In this document: positions 36,627 through 49,000 of the stretch, in pieces
How positions within the stretch are numbered: position 1 is the first letter of the stretch
Layout: each line of letters opens with the position of its first letter
NCBI GenBank assembly: GCA_010909165.1
Contig: VJWM01000182.1
Span: forward strand, 310,001 to 374,000
DNA length: 64,000 nucleotides
DNA from: Anthoceros angustus
Lineage: Eukaryota > Streptophyta > Anthocerotopsida > Anthocerotales > Anthocerotaceae
Reading direction: 5' to 3'
Notes under the pieces: model-generated
What the model was told of the DNA's origin: nothing
What the model saw: the letters and a program-made list of their open reading frames with translations, nothing else
Databases searched by the model: none
Translations under genes and position numbers: made by a program

Positions 36627-37934
36627 ATGGAGAGGCCGCGGGGCCACCTCACTTCCTTCTTGCTCCTGCCTCTGCTTCTGCTGCTGCTGCTGCTGAGTGC
36701 GGGGATAGTGCAGGGGCAGCCTCCCCCGGCGGCTCCTCCCTTCAACGCGAGCACGCCCCTGGACCCGGCCCAGGTGGACACCTTGCAGGCGCTGGGGGTG
36801 ACGGTGACGGGGAATCCGTGCGTGACGCAGACGGACATTGTGGGCTGCGACCAAAGCACGCCGGTGAGGCATGTGACGCGGCTGTTGCTGAAGCTGTGCA
36901 CGCAGGGCGTGCCCAAGACGACCGCCGACGATCTCCGGAGCCTCTACACTCTCAAGGACCTCACCTTCCAGAACTGCCCCTTCCGGGACTTCCCCGTGCC
37001 AGCGGAGCTGCTCAGCTCCGTCACCAGCCTCAAGGTGTCTGCGAGCCTGGGCCGCACCATCAGCGATGGCGTCACTGTGCCCGGGCTCCCGGGAACGTGG
37101 CTGGCAAAGTGGTACAATCTGGTGGCGCTGGATGTGGAGGACGTGCTGGTGAACGCCTCCTCGCTGAGCATCATCGTGAACAACATGACCCACGCGGAGA
37201 ACATCAAGTTCTCCAGCACGGGGCTGGGCGGGGACCTGTCCACCGTTTTCTGGCCGACCAACCTCACCAGGCTTGACCTCTCCGCCAACCTCGTCAATGG
37301 CAGCATCCCGGCGGCTCTGGGCGGGCGGACCAAGCTCAACACCGTCGACCTTAGCGATAACAGGATCAGTGGTGTGCTCCCGGATCCGCTCGGGGAGCTC
37401 TTCCTGCTCCAGACCCTGGCGGTGGCCAACAACTTCCTCACCGGGAACTTCCCGCCCAGCTTCGCCAACCTCACCAGCCTCCAAGTGCTGGATACCAGCG
37501 GGAACCAGCTCAACGGCAGCCTGCCGGCGTTCCTCAACCAGCTCCCGAATCTGCGGTCCCTGGACGTGCGCAACAACAGCTTCAGCGGGCCGCTGCCCTT
37601 CAACTCCACCGTCATCGCCGGGTTATCGCTGCAGACGGATGGGAACCCGGAGCTCTGCTACAACTCCACCCTCTTGTCGGCCACGCCTGTGGGCGGGCTG
37701 CAGCCGTGCGGGCCGGACGGCCTGCCGCCGCTCTCCTCGCCCTCGGGCTTCCTCGGCCCTACTTCGGCTCCGGCTCCCGGGCCCTTGCCCGCCAGCGGAG
37801 CTTCGCACCACAAGAAGAAGAAGGGTCCTAAGATCATCGTGGTGGCTGTGGCCACCTCCCTGGCCGCCATTATCATCATAATCGTGGCCATCATCTGCGT
37901 CTCCAGATGGTGTGCTGCCAAGGATTACGAGTGA
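36627..37934 (+). CDS. leucine-rich-repeat single-pass membrane protein, no kinase
   Basis: An intronless gene encodes 435 residues. Residues 1-31 are a leucine-rich signal peptide (LLLPLLLLLLLLSAG). An N-terminal cap with paired Cys (NPCVTQTDIVGC) is followed by irregular repeats. About five canonical plant LRRs then run from residue 212 to 335 (LTRLDLSANLVNGSIPAALG, LNTVDLSDNRISGVLPDPLG and so on). A Pro/Ser/Ala-rich juxtamembrane stretch, a His-Lys cluster and a transmembrane helix (about 403-425, rich in Ile and Val) follow, with a cytosolic tail of about 10 residues. At least ten N-glycosylation sequons mark an extracellular domain. It resembles receptor-like proteins or inactive LRR receptor kinases that work with co-receptors; ligand and pathway are unknown. 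Strong GC bias at third positions. Confidence 0.85.
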   Translation: MERPRGHLTSFLLLPLLLLLLLLSAGIVQGQPPPAAPPFNASTPLDPAQVDTLQALGVTVTGNPCVTQTDIVGCDQSTPVRHVTRLLLKLCTQGVPKTTADDLRSLYTLKDLTFQNCPFRDFPVPAELLSSVTSLKVSASLGRTISDGVTVPGLPGTWLAKWYNLVALDVEDVLVNASSLSIIVNNMTHAENIKFSSTGLGGDLSTVFWPTNLTRLDLSANLVNGSIPAALGGRTKLNTVDLSDNRISGVLPDPLGELFLLQTLAVANNFLTGNFPPSFANLTSLQVLDTSGNQLNGSLPAFLNQLPNLRSLDVRNNSFSGPLPFNSTVIAGLSLQTDGNPELCYNSTLLSATPVGGLQPCGPDGLPPLSSPSGFLGPTSAPAPGPLPASGASHHKKKKGPKIIVVAVATSLAAIIIIIVAIICVSRWCAAKDYE

Positions 37935-38699
37935 CAGTACGCACTTGCTTGCTGCCTTCTCTCCTGTTTCAATTTCGATTCTTAAGCTTCTTCTTCCTTG
38001 CTTTTATGCTGGTGGAGGGAGGCCGTAATTTATTTTAGATGTATACATATCATGTATCTGTTTCGTGAGCTGGTGACCAGGATGTTGTCTCTTTTAAGCC
38101 AACACTTCAGTTCAGTCCCCTCTTCCTCCAGATTCAAGTTGTTTACAACAGGAAGGAATCGTTGCATCCGCTGCAAGAACCTGAGCATGAAGGTCCAGCT
38201 CCAGTTCGCACCGCTGCTGTCTCTATGACATCAAGCGGACGGTAAAGAGAGGTGCTACAAGCTTCTCCCTGTCAAAACCCCACACAACACGCGCACACAC
38301 ATTGAATTGAAAAGCTGACCAGTTTATCAGCCCCGCATGCTTGCTTCCATTCATTGCGGTTACTGCACACAAAATGCTGCGTGCCTGCACGCAAAGAACA
38401 CTGCCTTTGGCCTTCGCCAAACAAGGTGGGACTAAAACAGTTCCAGGTTTACTAATTACAACAAGACCCCCAATAAAGAAAATGGAGGGACTGTACGCCT
38501 ATTGGCGGGGGCCCATAAAATTAAAGGATAGAAAAACACACAAAAGCTGTGCAGCGAGGCAAACATTGATCCTGCCTTGGATGAGAGAGATCAGCCGTTC
38601 TACTTGCCCGACCAATCAAAGATACAACAGTCCCGGCCATGTACAATCACGCGCGTGACAATAGTGGCATGGACAGAATGATTCCGCCACATGTTTGTT
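37935..38699. other. convergent 3' flanks
   Basis: This is the 3' untranslated flank of the LRR gene (plus) meeting the 3' flank of the transporter gene (minus). No further gene is seen. Confidence 0.5.
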
Positions 38700-41668
38700 T
38701 CAAGGGACTTTCTTCTCCACCTTTGCTTGCCGGATAGGCGCCTTTGATTCCTCAGGGATAAGCCCTATCAATGTGATAGGGACCAAAGCAGCCATGGCTT
38801 GAATAAAAATCCCCAGAGGTAAGTAGGTGAAGCTGTTGGCGGAAATCTGTAGGTAGGAAGCAAGGGCTACTCCCAGGTATGCACTGAAGGTGTTGGCCAG
38901 GCAATGAGCTGACATAAAAAATGCAAACAAGGATCCCTCACTTCCAGCAGGGCATAGCTTCGCCAACAGTACCAGAAAAGGCAGCACCTTGAATTGTGCT
39001 ATGGCCTCCACGAATGCGCTCACCCCCAGGACAAACAATTCGTCCTTGATACCCAGTAGGAGGTTGACACGAGTGACCAAAAGAAAATCCGATAGCATAC
39101 AGAAACCGAGAAGACCCTGCACACATCCGACTACTCTGCGCAGTGGCAACTGTTTCAAGTAACGGTTGAAAAGAACACTCCCACCCATCAGGCCCAGCTG
39201 CCCCACGACCTTCTGCAGCCCAAGATACGCTGGATCGATATGCAGCTGTTGTGTTTGGAAGAAAAACAGGCTGCTACCAAGAGCCGGAATCATGGCATAC
39301 GAAGCTACGAACCATAAAATCGGCCTCAAGATTGCTGGCCTTCTTATTAGCTCCACCAACATGGTGTACTGCTGTGCCATCATCCCAAAGGCACTAGGTC
39401 GATCCAGAATGTCGACTTTTCCCAAAGTCGACAGTTCACAATTGCGTACAGGATCTATATAATCATCGCCCTGTTCTTTCACTCCACCTGCTGCCTGTAA
39501 TGCCAGCCTTGGACTACCCTCCATGCTACGATCCCCAACCTTTTCAGAACTGGACTCAGCTGCATCATCTTCTCCTACTAACCTGGCGGAGTCGTCTGCG
39601 CTCTCTATTTTACCGATGGTGATCTTGCTTTTCCGTTGCAGATTGGGCAAAAAACGCAACGCATTGCTTTTCAACGACACAAAACTCTTCCTCGGTGTCG
39701 TGGAAGATGCACCAGCAACATCCAACATCCCCAAGCCACCTAGTCCAAACGATCGCTCGCTAATTGTGCAGCAAACTAGAAGCTGAGCAGTTACCATGAG
39801 CAAGAAGATGGAAAACATTGTGTGGCAATCCATCCTCCTCAACGCCAGGCCGCCACATAGACTTCCTAAAACGCCCCCCGTCGCTAAGGCAGTCCAGGCT
39901 AAGGATTGCAGCTCACCTGCGCTGTTCTGGTCTTTTTTCCCAGCTTCTGCAACAAGTGCATCGTTCATCACTTCAGCAATTGCTGCCCCCATGTTGCTCA
40001 ATGCGAGGAGTACGGTCAACATCCCTAACGAGCTGGTTGCTCCAGGATGAGCGATGATAGCTCCCCATGACAAAACTTGCAGAGATGCTGCAAAGTATCA
40101 CCAGCAGAGTAGGTTAGCAGCTTATGGCACCTTCAACAAATACATGCATTCGCGGTTCAAGAATCCTGAAAATGGCTTGGCTTACCTGCTATGATCAAGT
40201 AAGGAACCCTGTGTGAGCCTCCAATGTAGAAGGCATCCGACAATATTCCATAAATTGGTTTCGCAACCATTGGCAAACTTGCAGAAGATAGAACGAATTG
40301 CATGGTGGCCGGATCCACCTGAAGGCCATCTTTGAACAGAAAGGACACAGCTAGCCATGGAAAACTTCGAAACCCTTGAATCCAGTAACCCATCACCAGC
40401 AGCCCCATAAAAGAAGCTCCGTAAGTCTTCTTCATGCGATTTAACCACGACACAAAGCCCATGTCGTCTGTATTTGTGGCCGCCAAAAGTTCAGATGCTG
40501 AAACTTGTGGGACAAACCTTCTACGATAAAGCAGCTTGGACAATCGCTCTGTGAGAAAGAATGTCCTGCATCCTTGCAGTACCTGCAGGTTGGTTGACTG
40601 TACTAGTGATGTCTGTCTGCTTGAGTTCAGTAAGGGGCTCTGGGGAACTCTGAACTTGCACTCTGCAAGCAAATGAGAAAACCGGAGGTTGCACAACCAT
40701 AACCAGGATCTTACCCCGCCAGACTGCAATGTCTTCGGAGTACTCACTAGCTTGGGCTCACTCAGGGCATGCAATGTGAGCACATTCGCTCTGTCAGCCA
40801 ACCATCTTTTGCACCACACCAAAAATGCTCTTGATCTGAAAGAAGCCTCCCTGCTCAGACCTTGCAATGCTAGCGAAACCTTCAGCAAGCAAACGGAAAG
40901 CTTGCTAGTAGAATGATCGCATCCCAAAGGCTGCAATTCTTTCAAGTTCACTGCTGGGAGGGTGGTAACTTGTGCATCGGAGCGTTGGTTGCTGACATGG
41001 CCCTTCAATGATCTGTACACTTTTCTCCCGATGTCTAGAGACCTGTAAGATGCTTCTGGTAAAAGACATGAATATTGAAGTAGCTGCCATCCTACCAAAG
41101 TGGGAAGAAGGCCAGATAAAAAGACATGCACGAACCAGAATTCCCTTGGGCCCCCAGTGAAAAGGTCATCCAAGCCCTGGGTGGTAGCAATGCAAGATGT
41201 CCTCAGTGCTGCCAAAGGTGTGCAGATACCCTCCAACCCCGCAAATTCGGTGCTCAGACCGCGAATATATTCAAAGTCATCGGCAGAGGCAAACACGCCA
41301 TGTCTCCCCGCCCTTGCAGCTAGAACACGATGTTTACAGTTGTCGCCAGCAATCCTAAACCGGCTCAAATCCTGTGACGCCAAAGATTTTTCTCCTCGAT
41401 CTACACGAGAAAGTTCTCGCCAACCTCTTGCTCCTCTTGAACAGCAGCTTTGCTGCCAGGTTGGTACCGTCGTCCTCAAGGCACCTCGAGGGAGGCTGCA
41501 ACAATGTGTTGCACAGGTATTACAAAACCGACCTTCAAGGCATACACTACTTCTCCTACCAAAATTCGGGAGGCGTGCTAATGGATCATCATGCGCATGA
41601 CAGTGAGCAGAAGAAAGTCGCGTACATGTCGCACCTACAATGGACTGCAGAGCAGGCAGACTTGCCAT
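38700..41668 (-). CDS. BT1-family folate/biopterin transporter with long N-terminal extension
   Basis: Two exons (41668-40186 and 40087-38700, 98-nt GT-AG intron) encode about 956 residues. The last 560 or so are a major-facilitator-type BT1 transporter: KTYGASFMGLLVMGYWIQGFR opens the first helix, KPIYGILSDAFYIGGSHRVPYL is the family signature loop, ALSNMGAAIAEVMNDALVAE follows the intron, and about twelve hydrophobic segments can be counted with a Ser/Asp-rich central loop. Plant members carry folates or pterins across the plastid envelope. The first 60 residues (MASLPALQSIVG, Arg/Ser/Cys-rich) suit a plastid transit peptide. Some 390 residues between it and the first helix are not typical of the family, which is usually about 500 residues. 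The stretch is open without stops and I recognise no domain in it. The start is the first in-frame ATG. Confidence 0.8.
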
Positions 41669-43708
41669 CCACCTCCGTTTAAGACAAAATCCAGAAGTTT
41701 GACCCTGGACACACTCTCGGAAGAAGGTTACTCCTCCTTCCTCGGAGGAAGCTGCAGACAGAAACACGCGGCTTAGCGAATCACACAAATCGCAAAGCGT
41801 AGGTCAGCAGAATGAGCGGCCTGTGCTTGCAAAGAGCTTGGTTCAAACTCGATTCTGTCCCGTGAAGCGCTGCATCCATGAGAAGAATTATTCACCGTAC
41901 CCTGCTGCTCCTCTTTCGCAGGCAAAAGACATCATCCAGACGGACACTCGGCCTCTCTAACGACGTCTCCTCACAACCACAGCACAGCCAGACGTGATGC
42001 TGACACAACGTTTGCAATTGGCCTACGAGGCGCGGCCAAAATCCTAGAACGACAACTTCTACAGGGATCTCAACCTCCAACCGCATACCCTGACAGGCAA
42101 GAAATCCCTGACAATTGCGCATTCCACCTGCGTCCTCAGCGGGGGAAGCGGAATTTCACAACCCGACTCTCAGACCCCTGCCTGCTCTCTCTTTTTCCGG
42201 GACGCATACGCACATGCAAACCTGCCTGCTTGTGAAGACACTGGAGAGACGGTAGCGCATTCTTCGTTGGAACTCGGGGGCAAGAATGGCGGTGTGAGCA
42301 AATTTGAGACGGGCCAGGTGAGCAGTCAAAGGGTATGAATGAGCAGCAGCGGTACCTCCCGCCAATGACATCCAGCCGACTTCCTAGGGCATCGCGTCAT
42401 TCCAGCATACCAACTCCAGTGGGGTGTGCACACGCCGGTGAGGCGGCAGGTAGGAAAAAATCGGGAGCGGGCAGGTGTGCCCGGCGGGAATGAGCTCGGG
42501 GGGCTTGGGGACGCCGGATGGAAGGAGAAGGAGGCGACACCTGATGCGATGCTGCTGCGCGCGGAGAGGAAGCGCGACGCGCAACAAAAAAATCGCGCAG
42601 GCCAGCCTCCCGGCTCGAGTCAGACAATGGCAGCGCATGCAATGTGCTGGTCTCGCGCGCTCCAGCCTCCAACCTCCAGCTGCGGGCTGCAGGCCGGGCG
42701 GTGGCATCAGCCCACGTGGACCTCTGGCCTCGTCGCTATGCGTTTTTTAGTCACTGCCTAACTCACGTAGTCTAGGCTAGGTAGGTTTAGTGATGATTCC
42801 GCTCACGTAGAGCTGGCCCTCTTTCCAATGTTACGTTACATTTGAGCACTATCATCTCAAAATAAACTCCGATTTTCATACATAGGCAAACCCTAACCCC
42901 ACCCTTAGACCTTTCACTCGAGCTTCGAGGCATGCATGCCTGCTCTGGACAACATCAGATGCGGTGTGGCAGCAAGTCTTTCTCTCCACGGCTTCCTGCT
43001 TCCTGTGGGGCTTGGTCTTTTAGAGGGATTCGTGACGGATGGGATGTGTGTTCCTTGGGGTCTGGAGCCTGGTGGATGCTTGGGGCTGGAAGCAGCCACG
43101 ACTGCTGGAGAGACTTTGAGGTTCTGTGCACGGGTGTGCAAATAGAGGACTTCAGCCTGCAGGAGGTATTATGCGCAACTTATCTGCCCAGGAAGGGCCT
43201 GTGAATAAGTGAAGAAATCGGAGACGGTCTTGCAAGAGTGCTGTGGATGATTTAACATCACCCGGCTGCCGTGGAGTCACGAATCTGTTGCCGAACTGTC
43301 GCAAATCTTGCGTGCGAGGGCAGCAATCGGCATGCTCTGTCCTTGACGGAGTACGCATTGTTGTCCAGGGATCTCGATGGGTCCATACGGTCGAGCTCGC
43401 CCCGGGAGGCGAACGGACGAAGCAGCTTGAAGTTCAGGAAGCATTCATGACGTTTCGCAAATGGAGGCCTACGGCTTCTTGTGGGCCTTGTTGGGAAGGA
43501 GGCCAAGTCCATTCCCTGGTGGATACTAGGATCTGGAATCCTTAGTCACGAAGCACTGTGCAATGGGGAATAGAGGACTCCTGCAACAAGTGTGCGCGGC
43601 ACCTCATTTATAATAACAGCTGGAGTGGAGTGAGAGGAGTCACGAATTTCTTAACCATTCAGAATTTCTTAACCATCGAGAATTCCTTCCGAAGTAGTCA
43701 TGCTACTG
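41669..43708. other. intergenic, 5' region of the transporter gene
   Basis: No gene is recognised. Frames at 42380-42760 and 43240-43550 are open but show neither family resemblance nor splice support. Confidence 0.45.
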
Positions 43709-44138
43709 TTAGAAATGATTTATTACAACATATCAAAATATAAAGAGTGCCTTAAAAATAGGTTACGAAGAGTGCCCAAAAAATAACATACTTTTACACT
43801 TTCTAGAAAGTCACGTGTCTTCTAGAGAGTATCTTCTAGAAAGCCCAAAAGTAAAGGGCAGGTCAAGTGACCACTAGAATTCAAGGCGAAGTGACCAATA
43901 GGATTCAAGGTAAGTGACCAAAAGGATTCAAGGTCAAGTGACCAATAGGATTCAAGGCTAGGACTATATAAGGCTAAGCCCACCTACATGTGAGGTGTGT
44001 TATGTGCAAGTGTTCTTCCTTACTTGTGTGATAGTACCTAGTGTGCCTAGTATATATAACCCATATTGTAAGGGAGTGTTGTGTTTCCTTTCGATGAAAG
44101 GCTAAGCTCTTTCCCGGTCCGGGCTCCTCAGACAAAAT
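43709..44138 (+). mobile_element. solo-LTR-like remnant (Copia type)
   Basis: It starts TGTTAGAAATGATTTATTAC, nearly like the remnant at 11148, and may end at ctcctcagaca. It contains four 24-bp repeats, a TATA box (gactatataagg near 43975) and a later cccatattgtaaggga segment shared with 11148. This is the U3-R-U5-like layout of a Copia LTR. No internal region and no matching target duplication were found. Confidence 0.4.
43864..43961. repeat. 24-bp tandem repeats in the LTR-like remnant
   Basis: Four units of aagtgaccaataggattcaa followed by ggt(c), one to three differences each, just upstream of the TATA motif. The position suggests LTR enhancer repeats. Confidence 0.85.
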
Positions 44139-44651
44139 ACGCGCTTGAGGTGAAGGTGATGCTTGCCCTCCAACATGAGGGGAACGTAATCTAGATCATA
44201 AGGGTAATTTAGTCTAGATCTAGAGACAAAAGGGGAATGTAGTCTAGATCATGAGGGGAATTTAGTCTACATCTAGAGACAAAGTGAACTTCACCCTCTG
44301 AAAGCAAGTCTTGCCATTGCCCCTCTAGTTAAGAAAGACAAGATGTTCATTATGGTGACATCGAAAATATAGCTAAACTCTCGTGTTACATACCTCTGTT
44401 TCGACATCACTCTTCGGGTGCAAACGGCCTTAACATGCAAACGATTACTGATTTTTCCTATTTTCTTGCACAGATACATCTAACATAGTATTGAGGGGTT
44501 TACGATTTTTCTTATTTTTTTCAGAATCGTGACAATTACCAGCAGCCAGCACACCGGTAGCCTGAAAATTCATAACAAAACACACTCGCATAACTGTGGA
44601 TCGAAAGACTCAAAATGAGTCGATTCGGTCGTGGTGGGCTTTGTCATGGCC
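44139..44651. other. intergenic, no gene seen
   Basis: AT-rich sequence. A unit containing ggggaat(t/g)tagtctagatc recurs about three times between 44180 and 44275. No coding region is seen. Confidence 0.4.
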
Positions 44652-45143
<492 letters not shown>

Positions 45144-46080
45144 CCCTATATCATGGGTGAGCTAGCCTTAGAAAGGGAATACTTCCTGCACATTTTTGCT
45201 TAGAAGGATACACGTCTCAGAGGTTGTGGAAGCGTAGAGTGACTTGTGAGGTTGGAAGAGAGATTGGGATATAAAATAGCATTAAGTAATGCTAGAGCAT
45301 AAGTTCATATGGAGATAAAATATGGTCCCAATACTCTTTGATATCTCTCTTGTACTCTTAAGCTTTTTTATTCATATTAAAGAGCAGCAACAAGGGGTGG
45401 TCTGCGAGTCATCCTAGGGTCAACAATGGGCTACTTGGAGGTGCTGTAGTAGAGCCCAAGTGCGTATGCAGATGCATATGGCCCCAACATGAGTGTCCGT
45501 TGTTCATCTTTACATTGTCTAGGTGATCTTCTTCAAACTTAATTATAGTGTCCATTGCTCATCGTTAGGTTGTGTAGGTGATCTTCTTCAAACTCAATTA
45601 TAGTGTCCATTGCTCATCGTTAGATTGTCCTAGTGATCATCTTCATACTTCACTTTAATGTCCATTATTTCTGTATGATCTCCTGGATGCTTATCTTTAG
45701 ATTGTTTTCAGTAATTAGTTAAGAGTGTAATTAAGAATTTAACTTAGACTTTAATTAAGAGGCCTTGGAAATGATAGGACATAAAGCCCTCAGTTTGGAA
45801 CATGCTTTGCACTAGGAAATCATTGCATCATGCTACGTCCGCTGGCTAGGATCAACTATTAACAGTGACTAGTTTTGTGCCTTTACGATTAGGCGAGACC
45901 CCAACAAGTTGGGGGTCTCTAACCGTTTCGCAGTCTGGAGATACTTGATTACGAGGTACAAAATTCTTCGTTATTTCACTCAAGATATATCCGCCCTTCC
46001 CACACTGCACCTTGCGTGCGAATCCACGTTAGAAAGGAGAGAGGGGGAACCATGGTTTCACACAAGAAGAAGCAACAGCG
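45144..46080. other. intergenic with short tandem repeat
   Basis: A unit of about 65 bp (tgtccattgctcatcgttag ... tgatcttcttcaaactcaat) is repeated about three times with divergence at 45490-45690. No gene is seen. The end is the 3' flank of NUP133. Confidence 0.5.
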
Positions 46081-49000
46081 TCACTGGTTAATCTGAATTC
46101 CGAGTCTTAAAGCGGTAAGCATTGCCTGACCAGCAAAGGCAAAATCGGGATGGCGCATTAAAACTAGTTCGACTGAAAGTCCAACTCCATCGTCACTTTG
46201 TAGCAGGGGCAGTGTCTCCTCAAAAGTACCCCCAACGTCTCCGGCACCTGTATCTCCGTAACAGCGAGCGGAAGCAAGACAAAGGGCGGTACCTTGCAAG
46301 AATTGCAAATGGTGCTCGTCACTCCACCCCTCATCTTCAGATACCTGCCGCATTGTAGCCCAGTCATCTTGATCAGCAGCCCAAACCCACGCACTTTCCA
46401 GAAGGCTCTTATTTCCTCTCCTGAAAGCTTCTCCAGCTAGGGCAAAAACATCAAACACACTGATCACAAGTTCCTTGCATTTGTGTTTAAGGCAAGCTTC
46501 TATGAGTTGCCTTGCAGAGAGGACTTCATCACCAACAATGCCAGCTTCAACGGCTCTGGCCTGAACATCAAGTATCCCAATGTCAGCATCCAGACGTGCC
46601 AGTTTCTCCTCTGCTTCACGGCCTTCGGTCGAGGCTGCCAAAGCAGAGAGCTTAGCAAGGTACAACAAATGCATCCTATCTTCCAGTTTCCATGATTCCA
46701 AAGTCTCATCCGGAGAGTCATGCATTGCATCTTCACCCACAGGACAGACCTTCGTATTCGATAGAGCCAGAGAGTGAAGAACAGATGACGCAGAGCCCAG
46801 GCTTTCCAGAAACAAATCATGTAACCAGGCTAGATCTCTGTGCTCATGAAGAAAGAATTTCAATTCCTCCTGAAACTCTTCACCTAAGATAAGAAGCCTT
46901 GCGTACTGTTCCTTCCCATAATATTGCTCGAACACATAGTGACAAAAACTACCTTCCTTTGACCCCATGCTCTCACGCATCAAGCTTCGCAGTTGGTCGC
47001 CATCATTTAGATCTGAGCAAATGTCAAAAAGTGTTTGATACCCTGCATGGCGTTGTGCCAGTGCCATGAGAGAAGGGTAGATCTCCTCCAGCACAACACT
47101 TCTCTGATGCTCATTGTGGTCAGAGGTGGCCATTTCCTTGGCTTGCTGGTACAAAGCATTGAGAACAACATCTCTCTTCATGCCATATTCACTTTGTAAT
47201 CCTCTGTGTTCTTCGCCTCTCTCTATTTTTGCTTTCATGGCACCTGAATACCCCTCAAGCATCATATCCGAGACTTCCTCTAACCTGGTAGCTAGCACTT
47301 GCGTCAATTCAGGATGAGAGGTTGCTATCTCTGACTTCAACTCCATAACAAGAGCAGCCAACTTCCATAGACCTGAGCGGATTGTCGCACTGCAATACCA
47401 GGGAGTTAGACCTTCTGGAGACGGGTACCAAAGCTGCTGAGAATCTCTGTATCGGATTGCAGCTCGAAGTGACATTGAACAAGCATCAGCAAGCTCACAC
47501 AGTCTCTGAGCTCGCTGAAGGGAGGGATACTCCAGTCCGATTATCGATTCGCCATGGTGATCTATGCATGCAAAAAACTCTTCCAAGTCCGAGACCCGAG
47601 AGTAAAAGACCTCTGCCTTTTCCCGGTTCATAAGCACTGCATAAGTCCTTCGTAACTTTTCTCCCACCAGCTGAACAGTATCCCAAAGTGCTCCAACGAG
47701 CTCACCGCCCGCCTGGGACTGTGTGTACATATCTCCAGTCTCCGTGGCACGAAATGGATGCCGCCCCTGAGCTCGAGAGTTGTGCAATTCCCTGAGCTTC
47801 ATCATGGCAGCAAGCTTCTCTCCATGTTCCAGAATAGTCTGCAACGCCTCCCTTTGCCTCTGCTGGAGCTCCTCGTGACACCCAGAAGACACTAGGAAGT
47901 TCAGATACTGTTGATGCTGCCGCTGCTTCTCAGCAAACTGAGACGACACAATGGATGTACCTGCATCCCCACCTCTGGTCCAGTGCTTCCCAAGTGTATC
48001 CACGATGGCCTTGCTCGTTCTTGCAAACACGTTCACGTCCCCTTCCCTATCAAAAGCCCTTGCCCTCTGCAGCTTAGCAAGAGCATTCTCCACTAGGCCA
48101 GACGACGTGAACTGCTGCAACAGCTGGGCTACTATCTCTTCAGTCTCCTCATCCCGCACAGGACGCTGAGCCACGGCCTTCGGCAACTTCAGATCTCTGT
48201 TATCAGCCACAGGCCCGCTCTCCGAGCTAACCCTGCGCAGAGCAATGCTCCCGAACGTCTGCTTCCTCCTCTCCTCATTCGCAGTCTCTTCATTGGAGCT
48301 GCCCCTTCGAGACAGGTTCCTTTGCGGAGGCTCCACCCCACCCAACAGCACAACCTTCTCCGGAATCACCCACACCCCAGCCTTCTCCGTCAGCACAACC
48401 CAAGACCCCTCATCCCCATCCTCCAAAGGACGAACAACAGACGCATCCAGCACCTTCCCCACATCCCACGGCACATCAAACTGATACAGTCTCAGGCTCC
48501 CATTCCTCGCAGAATGGGCCACCGTCGCCGTCCCATCCCCTGCCAGAATCACCGCCGACCCAGCAGGCTTCCCCCCAGTCCGCAGCCGCATGGAGTACAA
48601 AAAATCCTCCTCCTCCACTCTAGCCTTGGGCAAGATAACCTGCATGGCCGCCTTCTTCTCCACAGGAGCCACCACCCCATGCCCACCCGACCCCCCAGTC
48701 CCATGCAACAAAAACGTAAGCAACGAATACTGCATGTAATTCGAATTGTTGTTCCTATCCTTCAAATACGACGCCACCAAAACCGTAAACTCCTTCCCCG
48801 CCTGGTCCACCTGCAAATCCAGCAACCACACCTGCTTCTGCCCTGCAAACTCCTTCTGCACAGAGTCCCTAACCTTGTCGCTCCCAGCATTGTCCACAAT
48901 AAAATCATGCGACCAAGCCGCAGTCACACTCCCGCCCCGCCAGCTCCACATCCCAACACTCCACCCCTTAGCCGTGAGCAGCAGGAGCTGCCGCGACCCC

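Noticed and set aside
36513-37484. Long antisense frame across the LRR gene
   Set aside because: GC-rich third positions open the antisense frame. The sense product has a signal peptide, LRRs and a membrane helix.
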